A stretch of 64,000 nucleotides of DNA from Microbispora amethystogenes (lineage in GTDB: Bacteria > Actinomycetota > Actinomycetes > Streptosporangiales > Streptosporangiaceae). A program made the position numbers and the translations under genes. Positions 51,240-61,384 of the stretch are shown in pieces (positions within the stretch are counted from its first letter, which is position 1; each line of letters starts with the position of its first letter). The DNA lies in NCBI RefSeq assembly GCF_016863015.1, contig NZ_BOOB01000038.1, positions 62,001 to 126,000 on the forward strand, given 5' to 3'. The notes beneath the pieces are model-generated. The model made no database searches. It was not told the origin of the DNA and saw only the letters and a program-made list of their open reading frames with translations.

Positions 51240-54200
51240 GCGTCCGGAACACCGACCAGAGGTTTCGCCCAGGACCGGCCTTGGGAGTTCTTGAGAATCA
51301 GATACTCCGCGTCCACATGCGGCTCGATCGCGCTGTGCTTGTCGTTGGGGGCGCCGATGATGAGCTGAAAGCCGAGACCACGCCACGCGCCGATGGCCCG
51401 GCCGGTGAAGTGCGCGTCCGCCTTGATCAGCGCCTCGTCGAGGAAGACGGGGGCGTAGCGGGGGCGGTCGGCACCCGCGTCGCCCAGTTGGTACCGCAGT
51501 GCGGCCCCGACGATGAACGCGACCAGTTCCTGCGATTCGCCGCCGGACTTCTCGCCGATGTGGTCGTACACGGCGACGTGTCCACCCTCGAGATCGCGTT
51601 TCTCGGCACTGATCCGGACATGGTTGCGCACGTCGACGAGGTCGGCGAAGTCGGGCGCGGTGCGTCGGATGCGGTCGATCACCTTGGCCATCCGGTGATA
51701 GGCGCGTTCCCGGTCCTCGTCCGTCGCCGCCTGGTCGATGAAGGCGCGTACTTCCCGCAGTTCCTTGCGGAACCGGGCACGCACCGTGGAGTGGCTCTCC
51801 TGCGGGTCGATGCGCAGCCGGTGCTTGTCGTCGGCGAACGGCAGTTCGGCGAGGATGCGGTTGACCGGGTCGATCCGGTCGCGGATCTCCCGGACAGCGG
51901 CGGCGAGCTCGCTGTCCAGGCCGGTCAGGTCGTTGCCGGACAGTTTGAGCAGACTGTCCCGCCACTCGATCTCCAGTTCGTGCAGCCCGCTGGTCTCCAG
52001 GTCGGTGAGCAGGCGATCGAAGTCGCGGTACGAGTTGTCCGCGTCGATGCCGAGGTTCGGGTTCGGCCAGCGCTCGACGAACGTCGAGAACGTGTCGAGC
52101 AGCGCCTTCTTCGACCTGCCGATCGTCTCCGCCGCGGACTGCCTGTCGGCGCGGAGCCGCTCGGTGGCCCGTTTCACCGCCGCGTCGAACTCCGCGAGCG
52201 CCCCCGCCGGGGCGGTGCCGTCCGGGTCGCTGTCGAACAGTGCCTCCAGGTAGGCCCGATGCTCCTGACTGACATCGGCGCCTGTCTCCGCGGCCGTGTC
52301 GAGTGCCTGCTGTGCGCGGTCCACCTCGTCGACGGTCTCCTGCCAGGACCCACCGAGTGTCCTTACGTTGTCCTTCTGCCGGCCGACGCGTTCGGTCAGT
52401 TCCCTGACCCGCTCCTTGAGCTCGTCCAACTGGCCCTGCAGCTGGTCGATCTTCGGGTTGCCGGCGCGGACCTCCTCGACGACACGGTTCCAGCGGTCCC
52501 GTTCCGCTGTGACGGAGTCGACGTCCACCTGGTCCCAGGACAACTCGGTCAGGGTCTGGTAGGCCATGCGTCTGGTTTCGACCGAGTTGAGGCCCTCCTC
52601 CGCCTTCGCCACCCAGGCGACAGCATCGTCACGGCGTTCCCGCGCAAGGCTCATCCGGTTCTCAAGGTCGGCGAGCAACCTGGTGTTGGTGAAACCGAGC
52701 AGGTTGGCGCGGCCGTGGCCGCCGTGCGCACCCCGGCCCCTTTCCGACGTCTGGCCAGTGATCGTGAGTGCCTTGGGGTACTGCCCCAGCAGCCTCGGCG
52801 TCTCGACGCAGACGAAGTCGAACCGCCGGGCGAGCTCGCTCTTGAGCCAGGGGGTGAACGGCGACGGCCGGAAGTCGAGCCGGCCGGGGAGCGTTCTGTC
52901 GTCCAGCCCCACCTCGTCGCGCAGGCCGGTACGCACCCCTTCGAAATGGATACGCCGTGCGGTCGGCACCGCGTTGATCGCCTCGCGGAACGAGTTCAGC
53001 CGGCCGATGTCGATCAGCATCCGCGTGGCGAACCCGCCGAGCGCCAGGTTGAACGCCTCGCGCCACGGCTCGAACTCCGTCCGCACCTCGATCAGCTCGC
53101 CGACGAACGGCACGTCGTCCGGGCTGAGCCCGGCCGCCTCGGCCAGCGCCGCGCGCGCCTCATGCAGCTCGGTCGGGATGTTGCCCCGCCGGTTCTTGAC
53201 CGCCTTGTGCTCGGCGAGCAACCCGGCCAGCTCGCGGTCGGCGTCCTTCTTCTCCGCCATCGCCTCGGCGAACTCGTTCTGGACGGCCCTCCTGGCGTCG
53301 GTGTCGGCCAGGGACCGGCGCGCCGTCTCGACCAGTGCGGCGAAGTCCTCCCCGGTCGACACGCCGGCGCCGATCGTGGCGAGAGTCCGGTCCAGCCGCT
53401 CCCGCGAGCGTTCGACATCGGCCAGTCGCTGCTCCACGCCGCGGATCTCACGGAGTGCGGTGTCCAGACGGTCACCACCGGACGCACGAAGCGTGTCAGC
53501 CACCCCATCACGCTGTATTTCGGTCGTCTTGACCAGGGCGGTGGTCTCCGACAGTTCCTCCTCGGCTCGGCGGCGCCGATCGGCCAGGTCCTTCTCGGCG
53601 GCGCGCAGCAGGTCGAGCCGGCGTTCATGACGCCACAACGCGGCAGGGGACGACGTGTCGGTGAACGATCCGACCTCGTCGATGAGGCGCGACCGGTCCA
53701 GTGCCTCGTCGATGGTGCGCCGGTGCTCGCGGATCGGGGTCAGCGCCTTCACCTGCTGGCGTGCGGTGATCATCCTGGTCCGGGTGCCGGACAGCTCGTC
53801 GAACTGCTGCACCACCGCGTCCGCCGTGGCCAGTGTGGACGGCTCCTCAAGGACCATCGTCTTGTACAGGGCGTCGACGGTGGTGATCTGCTGACCGGCC
53901 TGGATCCGGCCCAGCAGCGCGACCGCCTTGTGCCCGTCGCCCGCGGCGCCGATGCCGAGCGCGGTGTGGAGACGCGCGGTGAAATCACGGTCGGTCTCGC
54001 ACCACTTCAAGCCGGTCGCCTCGACCTCGGTACGGGCGAGCTTCTTGTTCGCCGGGCCTTCCAGCGTGCGCAGATCGTACGAGTGGTCACAGGTGGCGCG
54101 CACCGGGACGACTTCGTCGAGGCTGCGGGCGGCTGACGGGACGTACCAGGCCCGGAGCGCGGTGAACACGGCGCCGGTGCGGTCGGCCCACGTCATCGCG

Positions 54201-54580
54201 ATGGCGGACCAGGTGTCGCGGCCGTCCCCACGCAGCACCCTCGACTTGGTCTCGCCGTCGCTCCGGGACTCGTCGAGCTTGCCGCGCGCGTAGGAGAGGA
54301 TGTTGCGCTGGTCCTTCCCCCGTGGCCTGCCGACGACACCGCCGTTGGACGCCCCGTTGAAGGGAGTCGTGTGCGGCATGAGCAACGCGATGTAGGAATC
54401 CATCAGCGTCGACTTGCCGGATCCGGAACCACCGCTGAGCAGGGTGGCGCCGGGTGCGAGCCGCAGGTGGTGATATCCGTCGTAGCCGCCCCAGTTGACC
54501 AGTTGCAGGTCGCGCGCCACCCACTGCTGACCGCGTGACGCCGCAGGGATCAACCCGAACAGCGTGTCGATCATGCTCAC
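51236..54580 (-). CDS. jetC: Wadjet subunit JetC (SMC/MukB-like ATPase)
   Basis: A protein of about 1114 residues built like an SMC: head ATPase with Walker [11 protein letters not shown] (Lys56), long coiled coils (about 280-400 and 680-860), hinge-like segment around 500-640, and C-terminal ABC signature SGGESQE with Walker [14 protein letters not shown]. All ATPase motifs are intact. JetC with JetA and JetB forms a condensin-like loop-extruding complex that recognises small circular DNA. Start: GTG at 54580 overlaps the jetB stop (GTGA); ATG at 54574 is the alternative. The motor gene of the operon. Confidence 0.92.
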   Translation of the reverse strand: MSMIDTLFGLIPAASRGQQWVARDLQLVNWGGYDGYHHLRLAPGATLLSGGSGSGKSTLMDSYIALLMPHTTPFNGASNGGVVGRPRGKDQRNILSYARGKLDESRSDGETKSRVLRGDGRDTWSAIAMTWADRTGAVFTALRAWYVPSAARSLDEVVPVRATCDHSYDLRTLEGPANKKLARTEVEATGLKWCETDRDFTARLHTALGIGAAGDGHKAVALLGRIQAGQQITTVDALYKTMVLEEPSTLATADAVVQQFDELSGTRTRMITARQQVKALTPIREHRRTIDEALDRSRLIDEVGSFTDTSSPAALWRHERRLDLLRAAEKDLADRRRRAEEELSETTALVKTTEIQRDGVADTLRASGGDRLDTALREIRGVEQRLADVERSRERLDRTLATIGAGVSTGEDFAALVETARRSLADTDARRAVQNEFAEAMAEKKDADRELAGLLAEHKAVKNRRGNIPTELHEARAALAEAAGLSPDDVPFVGELIEVRTEFEPWREAFNLALGGFATRMLIDIGRLNSFREAINAVPTARRIHFEGVRTGLRDEVGLDDRTLPGRLDFRPSPFTPWLKSELARRFDFVCVETPRLLGQYPKALTITGQTSERGRGAHGGHGRANLLGFTNTRLLADLENRMSLARERRDDAVAWVAKAEEGLNSVETRRMAYQTLTELSWDQVDVDSVTAERDRWNRVVEEVRAGNPKIDQLQGQLDELKERVRELTERVGRQKDNVRTLGGSWQETVDEVDRAQQALDTAAETGADVSQEHRAYLEALFDSDPDGTAPAGALAEFDAAVKRATERLRADRQSAAETIGRSKKALLDTFSTFVERWPNPNLGIDADNSYRDFDRLLTDLETSGLHELEIEWRDSLLKLSGNDLTGLDSELAAAVREIRDRIDPVNRILAELPFADDKHRLRIDPQESHSTVRARFRKELREVRAFIDQAATDEDRERAYHRMAKVIDRIRRTAPDFADLVDVRNHVRISAEKRDLEGGHVAVYDHIGEKSGGESQELVAFIVGAALRYQLGDAGADRPRYAPVFLDEALIKADAHFTGRAIGAWRGLGFQLIIGAPNDKHSAIEPHVDAEYLILKNSQGRSWAKPLVGVPDA

Positions 54581-55248
54581 GTCGTGGCCTCGTTCCGTTC
54601 GCGCAACCACTGCTCCAGTTCGGCGAGCTTCGCGGTGCTCAGCACGACCTCCACCATCGGGGTGATCCGGTACCGGCCCGCGGAATCCTCCGTGAGCAGA
54701 CCTTCGGTGACGAGCCGTTGCACCGCGGTGCGGACCTCCTGCTGGCCGCGGGCCACATTGTGGTCCTTCGGATCGAAGTAGGTCAGCACGGTCTGCTCCA
54801 GCTCCTCGATGTCCACCCGTGCGGACGCCTCACCCGTGCCGCGTTCCCGTTGGAAGACGGTCCGCAGGTGCACCAGCACCAGGGTCTCGGCCCGGGTGTA
54901 GGGGTCGTCCTTGAGCAGGATCGGCACGTCCAGCTCCACCGAGCGCACCTGCTGCTTGTAGGCGACACCCCGGTCGTGGTCGACCACGAGACGGACGAAC
55001 AGGTCGTGCATCCGCGACTCGATGATCTGCTGGTTCTCCAGCAGCGTGCGCCACTGCGCGGAGTTCTTCTCCGCCAGCAGGAACTTGCGCCGCAACAGCT
55101 GGACCAGCACCCGCCGCACGTCCGCGTCCAGGGTGCCCGCGTCGCCGGCGAACAACTCGGCCGGATCGTCCTCCATCGAGATCGGTTCGATGAACCCGGC
55201 CCGCGTGTCCGCCGGCCAGCCGTCGTCGGCGCCGTCCGGCTCACTCAT
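54577..55248 (-). CDS. jetB: Wadjet subunit JetB (DUF4194, kite-like)
   Basis: A 223-residue protein of DUF4194 type: acidic N-terminus, then a winged-helix pair ([19 protein letters not shown]..., [40 protein letters not shown]) as in kite subunits of MukE type. It joins JetA and JetC heads. ATG at 55248 overlaps the jetA stop by eight bases; the stop overlaps jetC. Confidence 0.88.
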   Translation of the reverse strand: MSEPDGADDGWPADTRAGFIEPISMEDDPAELFAGDAGTLDADVRRVLVQLLRRKFLLAEKNSAQWRTLLENQQIIESRMHDLFVRLVVDHDRGVAYKQQVRSVELDVPILLKDDPYTRAETLVLVHLRTVFQRERGTGEASARVDIEELEQTVLTYFDPKDHNVARGQQEVRTAVQRLVTEGLLTEDSAGRYRITPMVEVVLSTAKLAELEQWLRERNEATT

Positions 55249-56749
55249 CGCCACCGCTCCTGTCCGCGCTCGCCGGGTTCGCCGCCACCACACCGCCAAG
55301 AGCGAACCGTCGCCGGGTCCGGTCGGGCCGGACCGTGTCGACCACCGCGACCTCGGCCGTCTCGGTCATCCCGGCGTCATGGGCGATCTCCAGCAGGCCG
55401 AGGAGGTCGACCGGACGCCGGATGTCCTCGGCCGCCGCGCGGAACGCGGCCACGACGTCCACGCTCTCCGCGCCGCCCGCGAACGCCGCCAGGTGCGCGC
55501 GCAACTCGGCGTACCGTGGGCCGCCCCATGCCCGGGTGTCCGCGGCCGGCATGTCCTCACCCTCGTCCCATTCCCGCAGCGGCGCGGGCGGCTGTGGTGG
55601 CCGCAGGTCGCTCATCCGCTGCCGCAGGTGCCCGACGTCGGCGACCGGCAGGCGGCGGAGCGGCTCGACGGCCTCGCCGCGTCGTGAACCGGGAACCCAT
55701 TTGTGGAGACCGGACATCACGTCCCTCAGGAGTTCGTCCACCTGCCGATCCCGCAGCGGATCGTGGTTGCGTACCTGTGTGGTGATCACATGGGATGCCT
55801 GCCGCTGCGCGGTCAGCACCTCCTTGACACCCTGCTCGATCCGGCGCGAGATCTCGGTGAGCTCCCGCCGTTGCTGCTCCGGCAGCAGATCTGTGAACCG
55901 GTGCCGCAGCACCGTGCGCAGCCGGCTCCACAGGTCGTCGATCTGCGCCGGGTCGCCGATCAGACGCAACGCCCCCGCGAACGCACGGCCTTCCGGTGTC
56001 GCGTCCAGGATCCGCTGACCGCGGGCCAGGTACTCGCGAAGCACCTCACCGGTCGGCCGCACGTCGTGCCGCAACTCCGCGACGACGTCGCGCTGGATGG
56101 CTTTGATCGACTCCGCGACACGGGCGAAGTCCGCGGGCAGTTCCCGCGCCAGGTGCAGCACGTTCTCGGCCGCCTCAAGCAGTTGCTCGTCCTCGACGGT
56201 CTCGACGACGCCACCCTGTTCGAGCCGGGTCAGCTCCTTCTGGCGATGCTGGATCTCCTCGTGGAGTCGCGTTATCCGGGCCATCACGTCCGGGTCGGCG
56301 TCCTGCGCGAGCCGCTCGATCGCGTCCAGCAGCGTCCTGACCCGGGACTCCGACACCCGGGTCCGCACTCCGCCGACCCGCCCGGCGACCTCGAGCGCAC
56401 CGACGCCGTACGCGGACAGCCGGTACACCTCGACGTCGTCATCGGACACCTGCCGCACCAACCAGCCGGCCTGCACCCACTGCCGGCACAGGTCCCGTGC
56501 GTTCCCGGCGGGCAGCGGCTGGTTGTCCTCGTCGCCGTAGCCCGCGGCCCGCAACTGGTCAAGAGCGTCGTTGATCTCCGCGTGCGCGTCCGCCACCGCC
56601 ACCCTCGGCCGCTCCGCGGTGAAGACCATCGCCAGCACCGTCACGACGAACGGCGCGTGCGTCTGGTGGAGCAGGGCGAGCATCGGATTCTGGAACGCCC
56701 GGAGCGCGCCCTGGTAAGCGCCTTCTACACCTCGTGTACCCATCGCCAT
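55241..56749 (-). CDS. jetA: Wadjet subunit JetA (DUF3375, kleisin-like)
   Basis: A 502-residue protein of the DUF3375 family, first gene of the operon. N-terminal winged-helix region ([34 protein letters not shown]), a central helical coil ([36 protein letters not shown]) and C-terminal segment. It is the kleisin/MukF-like clamp of the JetABC motor. The start at 56749 (MAMGTRG) or 56743 is not decided by a clear ribosome site. The region upstream (56750-57089) is divergent from the Ser/Thr kinase gene. Confidence 0.88.
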   Translation of the reverse strand: MAMGTRGVEGAYQGALRAFQNPMLALLHQTHAPFVVTVLAMVFTAERPRVAVADAHAEINDALDQLRAAGYGDEDNQPLPAGNARDLCRQWVQAGWLVRQVSDDDVEVYRLSAYGVGALEVAGRVGGVRTRVSESRVRTLLDAIERLAQDADPDVMARITRLHEEIQHRQKELTRLEQGGVVETVEDEQLLEAAENVLHLARELPADFARVAESIKAIQRDVVAELRHDVRPTGEVLREYLARGQRILDATPEGRAFAGALRLIGDPAQIDDLWSRLRTVLRHRFTDLLPEQQRRELTEISRRIEQGVKEVLTAQRQASHVITTQVRNHDPLRDRQVDELLRDVMSGLHKWVPGSRRGEAVEPLRRLPVADVGHLRQRMSDLRPPQPPAPLREWDEGEDMPAADTRAWGGPRYAELRAHLAAFAGGAESVDVVAAFRAAAEDIRRPVDLLGLLEIAHDAGMTETAEVAVVDTVRPDRTRRRFALGGVVAANPASADRSGGDE

Positions 56750-57089
56750 GTAGCGTACGACCGGGGTACGACACAGGGCGCCTGTGCCGAGATGTGGTGA
56801 GTGCCCCGGCAGGATGCCGGTCCGTCCAGCCAGGCGAGAATCTGGTCGATCATGGCCCGGGATCACACCCGAGCCGGTGGCGGTCTGTGTCCCGCGATGG
56901 CCTCCGAGGAGCCCTGACTGACCGCTTCTGTGACGAATGGGACCTACGTGACCTGGAGCTTTGCTCGCGCCTTACTCTAGGGTGCCATTGGGCTTACCTC
57001 TCATGCCGCTTGTGGTCAGTTGACCGCATGGCCCGTTCCAAACGGCCACAGTGGCTGTGCGGCACTTCCGCGAGAGAGGGAGCTTCCGT
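56750..57089. other. divergent intergenic region jetA / Ser-Thr kinase
   Basis: About 340 bases that must hold the promoters of the jet operon (minus) and the kinase (plus). No convincing -35/-10 pair, palindrome or repeat was recognised. Short frames in it are not protein-like. Confidence 0.4.
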
Positions 57090-58793
57090 ATGGCACGTGG
57101 CGGAACAGGCCCCCGGAACGGGATGCCTCCCGGGGTGCGCCCGCTGACCGTGGGCGACCCGGTGATCATCGGGGGCTACCTGCTCCTCGGCCGGCTCGGC
57201 GCCGGTGGCATGGGCGTGGTCTACCTCGCGGAACATCCGGGCGGCGGATACGTCGCGCTGAAGACGCCGCATCCGGTCCACCTGTCGGACCCGACGCTGC
57301 GGGCGCGCTTCGCCGAGGAGGCGGAGTTCTCCCGGAGGGTGGCGCCGTTCTGCACCGCCGCCTTCGTCGAGGACGGCCTCGACGGCGACCGCCCCTACAT
57401 CGTCACCGAGTACGTCCCCGGCCCCGCGCTCTCCCAGGTCGTCGCGGCGTACGGCCCGCTCACCCCCGACCTCGCGTACGGCGTGGCCCTCGGCGCGGCC
57501 GCCGCGCTGGCGGCGACCCACGAGGCGGGGCTGGTGCACCGGGACCTCAAGCCCGGCAACGTGCTGCTGTCCCCGCGCGGGCCGTTCGTCATCGACTTCG
57601 GCATCGCCCGCGACCTCGACGTGGCGATGTCGCACACGCAGGCCGGGCAGATCATGGGCAGCCCGGGGTGGGTGGCCCCGGAACGGCTGCGGGGCCGTCC
57701 CGCGATCCCCGCGTCGGACGTCTTCTCCTGGGGGTGCCTGGTCGCGTTCGCGGCGACCGGGCTGCATCCGTTCGGCGCGGGCGACCCCGAGACGCTGACC
57801 CGGCGCATCCTGGTGGAGGAGCCGCGGATCTCGCCGGTGCCGGGGCCGCTGCGGGAGGACGTGGCGGCGGCGCTGCGGCGTGACCCCGCCGAACGCCCGG
57901 ACGCCGCCCGGCTGCTGGCCTCCCTGCTCGCGGCGGGCGGCGTCCACACGACCGCCGATCCGCGGAGGGCGGTCGCCGCGGTGCTGGAGGAGATCTGGCA
58001 GCCCGTGGCCTACCCGGCGGACACCCGCGGAGGGGCCGCCGTCGGCACTCAGGACGGCTGGCCGGAGGGGCACGGCGAGCACCCGCAGCCGGGCAGGGCG
58101 GCGCGGCGGCGGGCGGCCCGGTCAAAGGCACAGGCGCGGGCCCAGTCAAGGGAGCAGGCGAAGGCGCGGTCGGGGGCGCAGGCGTCCCACGCGGGCTTCG
58201 CCGCGCTCGCGACCGTCACGATCGCCGCGGTGACGGTGGTCGCGGCGGGCACCGGCGCGGCCCGCATGGACCGTACGGCGGATCCGCCGCCGGCGCAGCC
58301 CGTGGTGATCCCCGGGGACGGCGCCACGCCGCCGCCGGATGTGCTCAGCACCTCCCGGCCGCCGGTGCGGCCCGTCAGCGCTCATCAGCCGAGGGCGACG
58401 GTTACGGCCACGCGTACGATGCCGCCGCCCGCGGCGGCGACCCCGGACGAGCAACGGGCCACGGCGGTGCCCTCTCCGCCGCCGGACGGCGGGGGCGTGC
58501 GACCTCCGCCGGAGGAGCACTGCGCGCCGGGACGGCACGGGGACTGTGATCCCGGGCGGCCCTCTCCGCCGGAACAGCCCAGCTCTCCGCCGCCGTCGCC
58601 GGAGATCACCACCGAGCCGCAGTGGGGTGACGGGGAGTCGCCCCAGCCGAGCTCGGGCCCGCCGTCGGAGAGCCAGCCACAGGCCGGTCAGCCACAGGCC
58701 GGTCAACCCCAGGCAGGTCAAACCCAGGCAGGTCAAACCCAGGCAGGTCAGCCGCCGGGGGTCGTCGCCACCCCCGCGCCGTCCTGGCCCTGA
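57090..58793 (+). CDS. membrane Ser/Thr protein kinase
   Basis: A 567-residue kinase: glycine loop GRLGAGGMGVVYLAE, Lys in YVALKTP, HRDLKPGNVLL catalytic loop, DFGIARD and APERLRG; then a Lys/Arg/Gln-rich juxtamembrane (about 350-370), one transmembrane helix (FAALATVTIAAVTVVAAGTG, about 372-395), and a Pro/Thr/Glu-rich extracellular tail with two Cys and a 5-residue repeat at the end. There are no PASTA domains, so the sensed signal is unknown. ATG at 57090 follows a GAGGGAG site. A regulator of envelope functions is plausible. Confidence 0.88.
   Translation: MARGGTGPRNGMPPGVRPLTVGDPVIIGGYLLLGRLGAGGMGVVYLAEHPGGGYVALKTPHPVHLSDPTLRARFAEEAEFSRRVAPFCTAAFVEDGLDGDRPYIVTEYVPGPALSQVVAAYGPLTPDLAYGVALGAAAALAATHEAGLVHRDLKPGNVLLSPRGPFVIDFGIARDLDVAMSHTQAGQIMGSPGWVAPERLRGRPAIPASDVFSWGCLVAFAATGLHPFGAGDPETLTRRILVEEPRISPVPGPLREDVAAALRRDPAERPDAARLLASLLAAGGVHTTADPRRAVAAVLEEIWQPVAYPADTRGGAAVGTQDGWPEGHGEHPQPGRAARRRAARSKAQARAQSREQAKARSGAQASHAGFAALATVTIAAVTVVAAGTGAARMDRTADPPPAQPVVIPGDGATPPPDVLSTSRPPVRPVSAHQPRATVTATRTMPPPAAATPDEQRATAVPSPPPDGGGVRPPPEEHCAPGRHGDCDPGRPSPPEQPSSPPPSPEITTEPQWGDGESPQPSSGPPSESQPQAGQPQAGQPQAGQTQAGQTQAGQPPGVVATPAPSWP
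58681..58755. repeat. 15-bp tandem repeat, five copies, in the kinase tail
   Basis: AGGCCGGTCA or AGGCAGGTCA starts at 58681, 58696, 58711, 58726 and 58741, one unit per 15 bases, coding for the pentapeptide Q-A-G-Q-P/T. Perfect length phase and near-identity indicate recent expansion. Confidence 0.85.
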
Positions 58794-58855
58794 GGCCGTC
58801 CACTTCCTGGGACGGCGTCGTGAGCAGGCGCGTCCATGCCCCATGCTTTGGGGTC

Positions 58856-59656
58856 ATGGACGCAGCTCTCGAACTCGACGACGTGACCGTCCGCGTGGTC
58901 GGCCGGACCCTGGTGGCCGGCGCCGACTGGCGGGTGGAGCACGGTCAGCACTGGGTGATCCTCGGGCCCAACGGCGCGGGGAAGACCACGATGCTCTCGG
59001 TGGCCGCGGCCGTACGGCACCCGACCTCCGGGACGGCGACGGTGCTCGGGCGGCGGCTCGGCCGCACCGACCTGCGGGAGCTGCGGCGCAGCATCGGCCT
59101 CGTCGCGGCCAGCCAGCGGCTGGTGGACGAGGCGCTGCTGGAGGAGGAGGGCGCGACGGCGCTCACCGTCGTCCTCACCGGGCACACGGGGACGAGCGCG
59201 CCGCTGTGGGACCGGTACGGCGACGAGGAGCGCGAGCGGGCCCACCGCCTGCTGTCCGACCTCGGCTGCAAGGACCTCGCCGACCGGAGGTTCCGGGTGT
59301 GCTCCCAGGGCGAGCGGGCCCGCGTGCGCGTCGCCCGGGCGCTGATGGCCGACCCCGCGATCCTGCTGCTGGACGAGCCCTTCGCGGGCCTCGACCTGCC
59401 GGCCAGGGAGGACCTGATCGAGGCGCTGGAGGACCTGGCGCGGGCCCGTCAGGCCCTCACCACGGTGATGGTCACCCACCACCTGGAGGAGGTGCCCGCC
59501 ACCACCACGCACGCGCTGCTGATGCGGGACGCCCGGATCCTGGCCGCCGGTCCGGTCGGGGAGGTGCTCACCGAGGCCCACCTGTCCGAGTGCTTCGGAC
59601 GGCGGCTGCGCATCGACTCCCTGGACGGCCGCTGGTACGCCCGCGCGCCGCGCTGA
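58856..59656 (+). CDS. ABC transporter ATP-binding protein, orphan
   Basis: A 266-residue ATPase: Walker A GPNGAGKTT, Q-loop near IGLVAASQRL, signature CSQGERARVRVARAL, Walker B ILLLDEPFAGLDL, H-loop VTHHLEE. It most resembles single-gene ABC ATPases of ModF/iron-type with no permease next to them. ATG at 58856 (MDAALELDD) is preferred over an in-frame ATG 36 bases upstream. The partner membrane protein is not in the window. Confidence 0.85.
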   Translation: MDAALELDDVTVRVVGRTLVAGADWRVEHGQHWVILGPNGAGKTTMLSVAAAVRHPTSGTATVLGRRLGRTDLRELRRSIGLVAASQRLVDEALLEEEGATALTVVLTGHTGTSAPLWDRYGDEERERAHRLLSDLGCKDLADRRFRVCSQGERARVRVARALMADPAILLLDEPFAGLDLPAREDLIEALEDLARARQALTTVMVTHHLEEVPATTTHALLMRDARILAAGPVGEVLTEAHLSECFGRRLRIDSLDGRWYARAPR

Positions 59657-59747
59657 GCCGGGTGGGCGGGCCCAGTCGTCAGCGCCGTCGTGGGCGCCGG
59701 CTGTGGGGCAGGCTGTGGGGTCGGGCCCGCCGCGGCTCCTGCTCCCG

Positions 59748-59781
59748 CCCGTACGGGCCCTCGCGAGAGTGCTCGTACGGG
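59748..59781. terminator. hairpin between convergent ABC and aceA genes
   Basis: CCCGTACG (59748-59755) and CGTACGGG (59774-59781) form a perfect 8-bp stem with an 18-base loop in the 190-bp convergent gap. A terminator is plausible; there is no U tract. Confidence 0.35.
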
Positions 59782-59847
59782 AGGTGGGCGCGGAGTCCGC
59801 GGCGGGCCCCGGCTGTCGCCCGGTCGCGGGGCGATGGGCCCGCCGGG

Positions 59848-61140
59848 TCAGCGGGTCGCGGCGAACTGCGCCTCCTCCGTGGAGCCCTTCAGGGCCGTGG
59901 TGGAGGAGTCCGGCGCGATGGCCGTGCTGACCAGGTCGAAGTAGCCGGTGCCGACCTCCCGCTGGTGGCGGGTGGCGGTGTAGCCGCGGCGCTCGGCGGC
60001 GAACTCCGCCTCCTGCAGCCCCACGTACGCCGTCATGCCCTCATCGGCGTAGCCGCGGGCGAGGTCGAACATCGAGTAGTTCAATGAGTGGAAGCCGGCC
60101 AGGGTGATGAACTGGAACTTGTATCCCATGTGCCCCAGCTCGCGCTGGAACTTGGCGATCGTCGCGTCGTCCAGGTGCGCCCGCCAGTTGAACGACGGCG
60201 AGCAGTTGTAGGCCAGCATCTGGTCGGGGTGCTCCCGCTTGATCGCCTCGGCGAACTCGCGCGCCACGTCGAGGTCCGGGGTGGAGGTCTCCATCCACAG
60301 AAGGTCGGCGTACGGCGCGTAGGCGAGGCCGCGGGCGACGCAGGCGTCGACCCCGTTGCGGACCCGGTAGTAGCCCTCGGCCGTGCGGTCGCCGGTCGTG
60401 AAGGCGTGGTCGCGGGGGTCCACGTCGCTGGTCAGGAGCGTCGCGGCCTGGGCGTCGGTCCGCGCGATGACCAGAGTGGGGACGCCCGCCACGTCGGCCG
60501 CGAGACGGGCCGCGTTGAGGGTCTTGACGTGCTGGCCGGTCGGGACGAGCACCTTCCCGCCGAGGTGGCCGCACTTCTTCTCTGAGGCGAGCTGGTCCTC
60601 CCAGTGCACGCCCGCGGCGCCCGCCTCGATCATGGCCTTCATCAGCTCGAACGCGTTGAGCACGCCGCCGAACCCGGCCTCGGCGTCGGCCACGATGGGC
60701 GCGAGCCAGTGCGGCGCGTTCTCCTCGCCCTCCGCCCAGGAGATCTGGTCGGCCCGCAGCAGCGCGTTGTTGATCCGGCGGACCACGGCGGGGACCGAGT
60801 TGGCCGGGTAGAGGCTCTGGTCGGGGTAGGTGTGACCGCTCAGGTTGGCGTCGGCCGCCACCTGCCAGCCCGACAGGTAGACGGCCTTGAGACCCGCCCT
60901 CACCTGCTGGACCGCCTGGTTGCCGGTCAGCGCGCCGAGCGCGTGGACGTAGTCCTCGCTGTGGAGCAGGCTCCACAGGCGCTCCGCGCCGAGCCGGGCC
61001 AGCGTGTGCTCCTCCCGCACCGAGCCGCGCAGGCGGACGACGTCCTCGGCGGAGTAGGTCCGCCGGACGTCCCGCCATCGCGGGTCGGTGTCCCATTCGT
61101 GCTGTAGCCGCTGGGCGGCTGCGGTGAGCCGATCGGACAT
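59848..61140 (-). CDS. aceA: isocitrate lyase
   Basis: A 430-residue isocitrate lyase of the glyoxylate bypass, splitting isocitrate into succinate and glyoxylate. The catalytic loop [10 protein letters not shown] with the active Cys is intact; [30 protein letters not shown] and the C-terminal GSTEEAQF are all typical. Length is normal for the short (non-mycobacterial AceA2) class. ATG at 61140 follows an AGGGAG ribosome site. Divergent from the RamB-like regulator, which regulates aceA in corynebacteria. No malate synthase gene is in the window. Confidence 0.95.
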   Translation of the reverse strand: MSDRLTAAAQRLQHEWDTDPRWRDVRRTYSAEDVVRLRGSVREEHTLARLGAERLWSLLHSEDYVHALGALTGNQAVQQVRAGLKAVYLSGWQVAADANLSGHTYPDQSLYPANSVPAVVRRINNALLRADQISWAEGEENAPHWLAPIVADAEAGFGGVLNAFELMKAMIEAGAAGVHWEDQLASEKKCGHLGGKVLVPTGQHVKTLNAARLAADVAGVPTLVIARTDAQAATLLTSDVDPRDHAFTTGDRTAEGYYRVRNGVDACVARGLAYAPYADLLWMETSTPDLDVAREFAEAIKREHPDQMLAYNCSPSFNWRAHLDDATIAKFQRELGHMGYKFQFITLAGFHSLNYSMFDLARGYADEGMTAYVGLQEAEFAAERRGYTATRHQREVGTGYFDLVSTAIAPDSSTTALKGSTEEAQFAATR

Positions 61141-61281
61141 CCCGTTCACTCCCTTGTTGCGTACTTCGTCGTCACCTGGGGCTTGCTTCCGAGTTTGTGT
61201 CGATATCAAGAGACCAGGCAAGGCGACTTGCGCCGAAAGAGTGAGAATTTTTCTTCCTATGATGAAACTGATGAGTATTCT

Positions 61282-61300
61282 CTTGCGAAGAAGTGGCAAG
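61282..61300. promoter_or_regulatory. CTTGC-N9-GCAAG element, candidate RamB-like site
   Basis: CTTGC (61282-61286) and GCAAG (61296-61300) are inverted arms around nine bases, in the divergent aceA/regulator gap. RamB sites in Corynebacterium carry TTGC/GCAAA halves, so the half-sites are similar, but the spacing differs. By eye only. Confidence 0.4.
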
Positions 61301-61357
61301 TTTTCCGTATGGACTAGACCAATCCAGCCGCGCAAGATCGCCTAGTTGTGGAAGAAT

Positions 61358-61378
61358 CGCGGATTTTCCGCGTAGGAT
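61358..61378 (+). promoter_or_regulatory. leaderless promoter of the RamB-like gene with palindrome
   Basis: TAGGAT (61373-61378) lies six bases before the ATG at 61385, the spacing expected when transcription starts at the start codon. CGCGGA-TTT-TCCGCG (61358-61372) abuts this -10, a perfect palindrome in the spacer position, so autoregulation is likely. Confidence 0.5.
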
Positions 61379-61384
61379 CTGGGC

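Noticed and set aside
51281..54136. Long plus-strand open frame (951 codons) across jetC
   Set aside because: Antisense to a gene with intact SMC ATPase motifs; the translation is Arg/Val/Glu-biased with no family and no ribosome site. It is a GC-skew artefact.
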